A DNA stretch of 39,966 bases from Pseudoalteromonas denitrificans DSM 6059. GTDB taxonomy: Bacteria; Pseudomonadota; Gammaproteobacteria; Enterobacterales; Alteromonadaceae. Positions 1 to 6,301 of the stretch are shown here, in pieces; within the stretch, counting starts at the first letter, position 1, and each line of letters starts with the position of its first letter. Location: positions 1-39,966 of the forward strand of contig NZ_FOLO01000054.1 in NCBI RefSeq assembly GCF_900112265.1. The letters are read 5' to 3'. The notes under the pieces are model-generated. The model was not told the origin of the DNA, made no database searches, and was given only the letters and a program-made list of their open reading frames with translations. The translations under genes and the position numbers were made by a program.

Positions 1-1
1 T

Positions 2-292
2 ACAAAAAATGAGTATTATGGTCTTGGATTAAAGCGCAGTAGAAGTAATAATATAGAGCGATTACAGGCTCTATTATTAATAGCTTTAATTGCTCAGTAC
101 ACATTGTATCTTATTGGAAAGGCAGCAGAAATATTAAAATATCATTACCACTTCCAAGCAAACACAATAAAGAAAAGACGAGTATTATCTTATTGTTATT
201 TGGGAAAAAGAATTCTGGTACATAAAAATTATCATATACCAGAATGTATCATTAAAAAGGCTCAAAGAAGCCTCATAAATGAGATTAAATAA
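2..292 (+). mobile_element. IS4-family transposase, C-terminal part (cut by window edge)
   Basis: The reading frame is open from the first bases of the window and ends at a TAA at 290-292, so only about the last 96 residues are visible. The pattern GLGLKRSRSNNIERLQALL, followed by a hydrophobic LLIALIAQYTLYLIGKAAE stretch and QANTIKKRRVLS, is typical of the C-terminal end of IS4-family transposases (DDE type). The catalytic residues would lie outside the window. The element's right end should fall between 292 and about 330, because the following sequence aligns to a pseudouridine synthase. A small inverted repeat (TGGGG 306-310, CCCCA 327-331) lies in that interval, but I cannot prove it is the terminal repeat. 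Confidence 0.8.
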
Positions 293-331
293 AATGGAAA
301 AGATATGGGGAGCCCTAAGACTAAAACCCCA

Positions 332-605
332 GCAACTCCCTTTAGATAATAACTTTGCAATTAAAATGGCTGGTGGTTTGGTTATTAACCGGAAATTAAC
401 ATTGCCTTGCAAGGTTACAGTGCTTTCTCAAGATACTTTTAAGATAATATTAACACAAGGACTGAATCGACAAATCCGTAAAATGAGTTATCAATTGGGT
501 TATAAGGTAATAGACCTCAATCGCATTCGATTTGAACACTATTTATTAGCTGATTTGCCTGAAGGAAAATGGCTTGAAATCGACAAGGATAATATTGTTA
601 AATAG
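332..605 (+). pseudogene. rluF: 3' remnant of 23S rRNA pseudouridine synthase (RluF-like)
   Basis: About 90 residues in this frame match the C-terminal part of the RluB/E/F group. The segment LTQGLNRQIRKMSYQLGY and the following DLNRIRFEHYLLADLPEGKW correspond to the GLNRQIRRM..FGYEV..L.RIRI....L..LPLGEW block of E. coli RluF. The S4-like domain and the catalytic-Asp region that should precede it are missing. In their place lies the end of the IS4 transposase, so the gene appears to be cut by the insertion. An ATG at 279 is in frame and overlaps the transposase stop, so a short fused product could be made. It could not be a catalytic pseudouridine synthase. The distinction between RluF and RluB/E rests on similarity recalled by eye. 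Confidence 0.75.
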
Positions 606-661
606 TTAATGCGATAGACCAATCGCTTTTTGATGAATACTTGAATATTTTGCAATCTCAC

Positions 662-673
662 ATTGTATACAAT
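662..673. repeat. 12-bp palindrome ATTGTATACAAT
   Basis: This is a perfect palindrome in the 117-base gap between the rluF remnant and the EamA transporter, about 50 bases before the transporter start. It could be an operator for that gene or chance in AT-rich DNA. It resembles, but is not identical to, the TTGTATATACAA palindromes at 5243 and 5274. Confidence 0.3.
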
Positions 674-722
674 ACGGAGTTAAGCTGATAAGTTGCTTGT
701 TCACTTTTAAGGGAGATAGATT

Positions 723-1598
723 TTGGGGTGGATTCTTTTCACTTTTTTAGCGGCTTTTATGCAGGCATGGCGTAATGCACTGCAAAGTAAGTTAAGTCAA
801 TTTGTGAGTGTATCGGGTGTAACGTTAGCACGGTTCATTGTCGCAGGACCTATTGCCTTGGTGTATTTATTTCTCCTATATCAATGGCAACCAGTTGCTT
901 TTCCCAATATTAATTTAACACTTACCTTTTTTATTATTGGTGCTTCAATCGCGCAAATAATAGCAACCGTTTTGCTGGTTAAATTATTTAAACTTAATAA
1001 TTATGCTGTTGGTGCAGGACTTGCAAAAAGTGAGGCAATTGTAGCAGCGGTATTTGGTAGTATATTTTTTGGAAGTCAGTTAACCGTTTTAGGTTGGTTT
1101 GGTATTGCTACGGGATCTATTGCTGTATTTTTATTAAGCGGGTTCTCATTTAGAGCAAGACCAAATTTCAAAACGATATTATTAGGTTTAGGATCAGGAA
1201 GTGGGTTTGCACTCACCTCATTATGGGTTAGAGCAGCAAGTCATAATATTGGTTTACCTTTCCCACATAGTGCTGCTTGGGTATTGTTCATTGTAATTAG
1301 TTTGCAAACTATTTTATTATTTCTCTATGTTTCAATATATCAAAGAGAAACACTTACTCAGCTATGGCAATATAAAAAAATCACATCAGCAGTTAGTTTT
1401 TGTAGTTGCATAGGTTCAATTGGTTGGTTTAGTGCAATGAGTTTACAATTTGTACCTTATGTTAAGACTTTGGGCCAAGTTGAAGTATTTTTCACAATTT
1501 TGATATCTGTTTATTGGTTAAAGCAAAAGCCTAAAAAGCAGGATGTGTTAGGTTTATTTTTAATTGCAGCAGCTGCAATATTAGTCATGTATGATTAA
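723..1598 (+). CDS. DMT superfamily (EamA) permease
   Basis: The product is 291 residues with about ten hydrophobic segments arranged as two homologous halves (about residues 3-135 and 150-290), the usual length and layout of EamA/RhaT-type inner-membrane exporters. The SEAIVAAVFGSIFFG segment at the end of the first half is a typical EamA signature, and the second half has the matching GQVEVFFTILISVYWLKQKP. The substrate cannot be told. I chose the TTG at 723 because GGGAG (711-715) sits seven bases upstream and translation from there begins directly in the first membrane helix. The gene overlaps the next one by eight bases, so the two are probably co-transcribed and translationally coupled. 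Confidence 0.85.
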   Translation: MGWILFTFLAAFMQAWRNALQSKLSQFVSVSGVTLARFIVAGPIALVYLFLLYQWQPVAFPNINLTLTFFIIGASIAQIIATVLLVKLFKLNNYAVGAGLAKSEAIVAAVFGSIFFGSQLTVLGWFGIATGSIAVFLLSGFSFRARPNFKTILLGLGSGSGFALTSLWVRAASHNIGLPFPHSAAWVLFIVISLQTILLFLYVSIYQRETLTQLWQYKKITSAVSFCSCIGSIGWFSAMSLQFVPYVKTLGQVEVFFTILISVYWLKQKPKKQDVLGLFLIAAAAILVMYD

Positions 1599-2343
1599 AA
1601 TATTTAAAAATTTCATTATATTTGGTTATGGCTTTAGTGGGCTTGTATGTGCATTTTTTATCGCCTGGATTCTAATGCTTAAGCTGAATTTTTTATACCC
1701 TAGTTTCTATAGTTTGCTTGAAATAGATAAAACAATTAATCAATTCTCTCCTCAAAATCATTATAAAAAAGGTTTTGAGTTTACCTCACATGAACAAAGG
1801 TTATTGATATTTTCTGAAATTGTTAAGTCAGTTCATGATGACGGTATAGGCTTAGCTCAAATACATTATTCATATATAAATAACAAAAATAAAGAGCAAA
1901 ATACTTTATTTTTACATCAAGCAGAAGTTATACACTTACAAGATGTAGCACTTCTGATTAATCTATTAATGAAATTGGCGATTGGATTTATTGTTATCTG
2001 GTTATTATTCATTTTTGGCTTTATATATCAAAAAAAACCATTACCAGATTTTAAATCCCAATTAATATTAATATCAACTTTTTTGCTTTCTTGTGTATTG
2101 GTGGTTTTAGCTCTTGGTGCTAAAAATGTTTTTTATTGGCTTCATACTGTGATATTTCCAGCTGATAATCAATGGTTTTTTTATTATCAGGACTCGCTAA
2201 TGACAACTTTAATGAAAGCCCCTGATTTATTTGCACCTATCAGTATTGTTTTACTCATATTAGCTATGGTGGTATTTATTCTGATACAGTGGTTGACACT
2301 AAAACTTAGTTATTTTATTCACCGTGATTTTAAGCTAAATTGA
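1591..2343 (+). CDS. DUF1461 (Lit-like) integral membrane protein
   Basis: The product is 250 residues with an N-terminal membrane helix (about 8-32), a polar extracytoplasmic segment (about 40-115), three further helices (about 122-145, 155-172, 210-235) and a short basic tail. The sequence EVIHLQDV just before the second helix and HTVIFPADNQWFF between the third and fourth resemble the conserved His motifs of the DUF1461/TIGR01906 family. Gram-positive members of that family include Lit, the lipoprotein intramolecular transacylase. Transacylase activity here is an inference, since the family also contains uncharacterised proteobacterial members. The start overlaps the stop of the EamA gene. 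Confidence 0.6.
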   Translation: MIKIFKNFIIFGYGFSGLVCAFFIAWILMLKLNFLYPSFYSLLEIDKTINQFSPQNHYKKGFEFTSHEQRLLIFSEIVKSVHDDGIGLAQIHYSYINNKNKEQNTLFLHQAEVIHLQDVALLINLLMKLAIGFIVIWLLFIFGFIYQKKPLPDFKSQLILISTFLLSCVLVVLALGAKNVFYWLHTVIFPADNQWFFYYQDSLMTTLMKAPDLFAPISIVLLILAMVVFILIQWLTLKLSYFIHRDFKLN

Positions 2344-2412
2344 GAAGTAATATGTATTAGTTCCTTAATTTCCTTATTACTTTCATCTAAATAAAGTCGT
2401 ATTTTTGGTTGG

Positions 2413-2434
2413 TAGGCAGGGTAGGCCCCGCCTA
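2413..2434 (+). terminator. GC-rich hairpin after the DUF1461 gene
   Basis: TAGGC (2413-2417) pairs with GCCTA (2430-2434) and, after a bulged A, GGG pairs with CCC inside. T-rich sequence follows on the + strand. It lies between the + strand DUF1461 gene and the end of the - strand SPFH gene. It is the only GC-rich hairpin in this gap, but there is no clean T-run. Confidence 0.45.
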
Positions 2435-2453
2435 ATTTCATTTTGAGTTTAAA

Positions 2454-3389
2454 TTACTTTTTGCTATCTATACTCCATAATACGTTTTGATCTGAGCCCA
2501 TAATCGTGGTTGGCATTTGACCATTCCATTGTTGTGCTTTTACATATTCCACTAAGGTTTTTGACTTACTTAAAGAAGCTGCTTTGGCTTTAATTGCTTC
2601 AGCTTCAGCTAAACCTTTTAATGAGATTGCTTCAGCCTCGGCTTCAGCTTCTTTTTTAATGGCATAAGCTCGGCCATCTGCTTGTGCTTTTGCAGCATCA
2701 CGTTGTGCCATAGCGGTATTTACTTCTCGTTGCGCTTCTAGTTTTTGGCGTTCAAGTTTATGCTTTTCAGCAGCTGCGAGATTTTTTTCTGTTTGCTTCG
2801 TTTCAATGCTCTGTATGTATTTAGCAGGTAAAATAAGGTTTTCAAGTTGAGCAGAATCTAATTTTACAGGGTATTCTTTCATACCAACAACGAGTAATTC
2901 TTCAATTTGTGCTATTACTTGAGAGCGATTCTGAATTAGCTCCTCTGCTTTATAACGGGCTAAAGCATCTTTAGCAGCAGATCTTAATTTAGGATCTAAA
3001 ATTCTTGATTCAAATTGAGATAAACCTCCATAAGCTTTAAATAAATCAAATGCCTGATCTCGTTTTACAGTCCAGTTTATTGAAACTTCAGCAACAACTG
3101 GCATTTGTTCATGAGTTGATGCATTTAGCTTCTCTACATTTTTACGTGTGCGTATTTCGAGTACTTCAACTGTATCAACGAATGGAATTTTTGTATGTAA
3201 ACCGGGATTGACTTGTTCGGTTGCTTCACCAAAGCGCTTGATAATACCAACGTGCCCCTCATCAACCGTATACATGGCTTGATATAAACTTAAGATGCCA
3301 GCTAAGCCTACAATAACGCCGATGGTGACACCTTTTTTCTTATGTACTATAGCTGATAAGTCTGGTAATTCATTTTGATTTTTTAACAT
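2454..3389 (-). CDS. SPFH/prohibitin-family membrane protein
   Basis: From the preferred start the product is 311 residues. It has a short cytoplasmic N-terminus, one membrane helix (about residues 22-40, VTIGVIVGLAGILSLY) and an SPFH (band 7) domain beginning YTVDEGHVGIIKRFGEATEQVNPGLH. A long Ala/Glu/Lys-rich coiled coil follows (about residues 195-275, with EAEAEAEAISLKGLAEAEA repeats). This is the architecture of prohibitin- and HflC-like scaffold proteins, which form large rings on the inner membrane. I prefer the ATG at 3387-3389 because AAGGAC precedes it at proper distance; a start ten codons further up is possible but lacks a ribosome site. No HflK partner is adjacent, so it is probably a stand-alone prohibitin homologue. 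Confidence 0.85.
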   Translation of the reverse strand: MLKNQNELPDLSAIVHKKKGVTIGVIVGLAGILSLYQAMYTVDEGHVGIIKRFGEATEQVNPGLHTKIPFVDTVEVLEIRTRKNVEKLNASTHEQMPVVAEVSINWTVKRDQAFDLFKAYGGLSQFESRILDPKLRSAAKDALARYKAEELIQNRSQVIAQIEELLVVGMKEYPVKLDSAQLENLILPAKYIQSIETKQTEKNLAAAEKHKLERQKLEAQREVNTAMAQRDAAKAQADGRAYAIKKEAEAEAEAISLKGLAEAEAIKAKAASLSKSKTLVEYVKAQQWNGQMPTTIMGSDQNVLWSIDSKK

Positions 3390-3533
3390 GTTATGTCCTT
3401 TTCCAATTTCTCTAAACATAAAGTAACAAATTAATCGGGGAATTGAGCATGAAAATGAAATTAGGCCACGTTTGCTTTATGAGTGGGTGTATAGACTACT
3501 TAATTGGTAAAAGAAAAACTAATTTAAAATCAT

Positions 3534-3562
3534 TTGAATAAATAAAGCTTGCTTTTAATAAT
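3534..3562 (+). promoter_or_regulatory. Putative promoter of the blaI-M56 operon
   Basis: TTGAAT (3534-3539), a 16-base spacer and TAATAA (3556-3561) form a reasonable sigma-70 promoter. Its -10 box abuts the first palindromic operator. That placement is expected if the regulator represses its own operon. Confidence 0.45.
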
Positions 3563-3599
3563 TACGTTTGTAATTCTTGTTGAAAATTACAAGGGTAAT
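3561..3599. promoter_or_regulatory. Pair of palindromic operators ATTAC-N4-GTAAT
   Basis: Two perfect copies of ATTAC-N4-GTAAT occur at 3561-3574 (spacer GTTT) and 3586-3599 (spacer AAGG). They are exactly 25 bp apart start to start. The first overlaps the putative -10/start-site region and the second covers the ribosome-binding site AAGGG of the BlaI-like gene. BlaI and MecI dimers bind short dyads with a TACA/TGTA-type core. These elements are therefore the likely autorepression sites of the regulator encoded immediately downstream. Confidence 0.7.
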
Positions 3600-3603
3600 C
3601 GTT

Positions 3604-3987
3604 ATGTCGACAATAACTGAAATCAGTAAAACAGAATTTGAAGTACTAGATGTACTTTGGCTACAACACCCGGCTACAGCTAATGAGATCATTGCGAAAC
3701 TAAATGAAAAAAAAGAATGGCATGAAAAAACTGTAAAAACTCTACTTAATCGCATGGTAAAAAAGGGTGCTATTGGGTTTGAAAAGCAACAAAGAACGTA
3801 TATTTATACGCCTTTATTAGAGCGAGACTCGTATACATTAAAGGAAAGCAAAAGTTTGATAGAGCGTATGTTTAGTGGAAAGATAGCACCTTTGGTTGCG
3901 GGTTTTGCAAAATCGGATGAGCTGTCAAAAGAAGATATATCTGAGTTAAAGCAGTTGATAGATCAATGGGAGCAAGATAATGAGTGA
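3604..3987 (+). CDS. BlaI/MecI/CopY-family transcriptional repressor
   Basis: The product is 127 residues, the usual BlaI length. The N-terminal winged helix contains ISKTEFEVLDVLW, PATANEIIAKL and EKTVKTLLNRMVKKGAIGF, which match the BlaI/MecI pattern. The C-terminal helices (about 85-127) would form the dimer and protease-sensitive region. I prefer ATG 3604 because AAGGG lies eight bases upstream. In the classic bla and mec systems this protein represses its operon until it is inactivated through the M56 sensor protease, which is encoded next with an eight-base overlap. Nothing here encodes a beta-lactamase, so the inducing signal is unknown. Confidence 0.9.
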   Translation: MSTITEISKTEFEVLDVLWLQHPATANEIIAKLNEKKEWHEKTVKTLLNRMVKKGAIGFEKQQRTYIYTPLLERDSYTLKESKSLIERMFSGKIAPLVAGFAKSDELSKEDISELKQLIDQWEQDNE

Positions 3988-5215
3988 TATGTTAGCTGAT
4001 TCTCACTTGTTAACTTGGTTAATTGAACAGCAGCTTTATATTTGTATGGTTATTATCGTATTAGTATTTTTTGAGAAAAAACTCCTACCAAGTTTAGGTG
4101 CTAAATTAAGTTATTGTCTTTGGTTGATATTACCAGCTGCAATGATTTTAAATAATTTACCCTTAGGGTTTGTTGCAATTGAAAGTAATGAGATAACACG
4201 TTATTTAGTGAGTATTAAACCTCCTGAGTTTTCTCTAGTAGAGCTAAATTATTTGCCTTTAGTTTGGGGCCTTGGTGTTTTGATTATCATATTTTTTGGT
4301 TTTTTTGCTAAGCAACAACAACAAATAGCATCATCTTTATTCCCTGCATCATCAAAAGGTTTGCCTATTAGCTTACCTGAAAAATTAAGATTATATCACT
4401 CAGATAGTGTTTCTAGTCCTTTATTGTTAGGGGTGTATACGCCTAAGTTAGTTTTACCTACGAATTATCAAAGTGTATATAGCCAAACTCAACTAAGAAT
4501 GATTTTAGAGCATGAAATTTATCACTTTAAACGTAAAGACAATTTATGTAATAGCGTGGCGATTATCTTTTTAAGTTTATTTTGGTTTAACCCACTGATT
4601 TGGGTTGGCTACTTTAGCTATCGTAGAGTGCAAGAGATATCGTGCGATTCAGCTGTATTAAAAAGTAAAACAAAATTACAGAGCATTGAATATGGTAAAG
4701 CCCTATTGATATGCGCTGAGCAAACAAGCACTAAACTTTGTGCTTATACACACTATGGAGAGAAAAGTACTATGTTACAAAGAATTAATAATCTAAAACA
4801 AAACAAATCACCAAAACCTTTAGCGCAATTAACTGCGATTGCATTGACTGCAAGTTTATTAAGCGGTATTGCAGTGGCACATCAAGGAGAAAGCCATGGT
4901 TTTAAACAAGAAAGGGTTTCTCCAATCGTTCGTATTGAGCCAAAATATCCTGTTCATGCCGCAGAAGAAGGCACTGAAGGATCTGTCGTTTTGGTTTATG
5001 ATATTACGCCTGGAGGCCTTGTTGAAAATGTAAGTATTGTAACTGCGCAGCCCCAAGGAATATTTGATCGTCAAGCTAAGATCGCTTTAAGACAATGGAA
5101 ATATGATAAAAGTGAGGGAGGAGCAAAACGTTTATTAGTACAGCTAGATTTTGCTATGGGTAAGGACAGTGAAAAAGCCCCTGACCTATTAGAGCGTATT
5201 AAAGTGACTCAGTAA
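3980..5215 (+). CDS. BlaR1-like M56 zinc metallopeptidase with TonB-type C-terminal domain
   Basis: The product is 411 residues. Membrane helices lie at about 18-31, 42-62, 90-108 and 190-205, and a final one at about 283-300. The zinc motif HEIYH is at residues 178-182, preceded by SSPLLLGVYTPKLVLP, the standard M56 lead-in, and followed by the EISCDSAVL segment that supplies the third ligand. Past the last helix, about residues 310-390 form a TonB C-terminal-like domain (PKYPVHAAEEGTEGSVVLVYDI and ALRQWKYDK) in place of the penicillin-sensing domain of BlaR1. It overlaps the repressor gene, so the pair is a sensor-protease/repressor module. The ligand and outer-membrane partner, if any, are not evident. 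Confidence 0.87.
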   Translation: MSDMLADSHLLTWLIEQQLYICMVIIVLVFFEKKLLPSLGAKLSYCLWLILPAAMILNNLPLGFVAIESNEITRYLVSIKPPEFSLVELNYLPLVWGLGVLIIIFFGFFAKQQQQIASSLFPASSKGLPISLPEKLRLYHSDSVSSPLLLGVYTPKLVLPTNYQSVYSQTQLRMILEHEIYHFKRKDNLCNSVAIIFLSLFWFNPLIWVGYFSYRRVQEISCDSAVLKSKTKLQSIEYGKALLICAEQTSTKLCAYTHYGEKSTMLQRINNLKQNKSPKPLAQLTAIALTASLLSGIAVAHQGESHGFKQERVSPIVRIEPKYPVHAAEEGTEGSVVLVYDITPGGLVENVSIVTAQPQGIFDRQAKIALRQWKYDKSEGGAKRLLVQLDFAMGKDSEKAPDLLERIKVTQ

Positions 5216-5240
5216 GTCGCTTTGTTGAATGGATTGTTAG

Positions 5241-5287
5241 GCTTGTATATACAATTGTTTTGCGTGGAATCGTTTGTATATACAAGC
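5241..5287. terminator. Inverted repeat between convergent genes, probable bidirectional terminator
   Basis: GCTTGTATATACAA (5241-5254) is perfectly complementary to TTGTATATACAAGC (5274-5287) across a 19-base loop, and on the + strand CTATTTTTTG follows. It lies between the stops of the M56 gene (+) and speE (-). Each arm contains the 12-bp palindrome TTGTATATACAA, so a pair of protein-binding sites is an alternative reading. Confidence 0.55.
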
Positions 5288-5308
5288 TTGCTATTTTTTG
5301 TTGTGATT

Positions 5309-6172
5309 TTAGCGTTTATTAAATGCGCGTTTCATAAAGTTTGGTGTACTTAATGCACCAAGGTGAATACCCACATTATAATATTCGGTATTAAATTTTA
5401 AATTGGCTGCATCTTCATGCCTAAAGCCAATAAAGTTTCCTTCTTTGCGGGCAAGTGTTGCCGACCATAAACCTGATGGGTATATAGGTTGTGGGAAGGT
5501 AATTGTTTGTAAGTCGGTAAAGCCTACATCACGCACTGCATTTCTGATATCCAATAATAGTGGCATATGCATTAATGGGGATTCACTTTGCTGTACTAAA
5601 ATCCCACCTGGGCGTAAAGTATTTAGGCAGCTAGCATAAAAATCGCGATTAAATAAACCTTCGCTTGGCCCAATTGGATCCGTTGAGTCAACAATTATGA
5701 TATCTAAAGAGTTGGGTTCTGCATCAAGCATAAACTTAATACCGTCATCAAACATGATCTCTGCGCGAGGGTCTTCATTTGATTCACATAACTCAGGAAA
5801 ATACTTTAAAGACATTTGGGTTACGACCTGATCAATATCTATTTGCTGAGCTGTTTCAACACTAGGGTGCTTTAAAACTTCCCGTAAAGTACCACAGTCA
5901 CCACCACCTATGATCACAATGTTTTTAGGATTCTCATGGGTAAATAGCGCTGGGTGACTTATCATTTCATGATAAAAAAAATTATCACGGGTACTCACCA
6001 TAGTACAACCATCAATGACCATTAGGTTGCCAAAATCTGTAGTTTCAAACATCTCTACTTTTTGAAATGGTGATTGTTTCACTTCAAGTTTTTTATTAAT
6101 TCGCAAAGAAAATGCACTACCATCACGTTCGCTGATTTCAGTAAACCACATGCCTTGCTCTAAATTTGTCAT
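5309..6172 (-). CDS. speE: Spermidine synthase (polyamine aminopropyltransferase)
   Basis: The product is 287 residues, the normal SpeE length. It transfers the aminopropyl group of decarboxylated S-adenosylmethionine to putrescine. Visible motifs are an N-terminal beta domain (MWFTEISERDGSAFSLRI), the cofactor-binding IIGGGDCGTLREVLKHPSVE with acidic DIDQVV, the catalytic stretch IVDSTDPIGPSEGLFNRDFY, and YPSGLWS near the end. The second Gly of the common GGGDGG is Cys, as I recall from several proteobacterial SpeE proteins. It is transcribed away from speA, with a shared 120-base promoter region. S-adenosylmethionine decarboxylase and agmatine-converting genes are not in the window. Confidence 0.95.
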   Translation of the reverse strand: MTNLEQGMWFTEISERDGSAFSLRINKKLEVKQSPFQKVEMFETTDFGNLMVIDGCTMVSTRDNFFYHEMISHPALFTHENPKNIVIIGGGDCGTLREVLKHPSVETAQQIDIDQVVTQMSLKYFPELCESNEDPRAEIMFDDGIKFMLDAEPNSLDIIIVDSTDPIGPSEGLFNRDFYASCLNTLRPGGILVQQSESPLMHMPLLLDIRNAVRDVGFTDLQTITFPQPIYPSGLWSATLARKEGNFIGFRHEDAANLKFNTEYYNVGIHLGALSTPNFMKRAFNKR

Positions 6173-6301
6173 GATATTGCCGCTTAAAACTTTAGTAGGG
6201 GTAATTTTGCCATTGGTTATTTATGAATTCTAGTTAAAAAACTATTTTGATGGCCTGATTTTAGTTTAAAGCTTAAAATATAATTAACTGTAATATTGAA
6301 G

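Noticed and set aside
306..331. TGGGG/CCCCA inverted repeat taken as the IS4 terminal inverted repeat
   Set aside because: It is only five bases long with a 16-base loop, and the other end of the element is outside the window, so it cannot be confirmed.
4859..5074. Antisense open frame inside the M56 gene
   Set aside because: It covers the TonB-like coding region and has no independent support.
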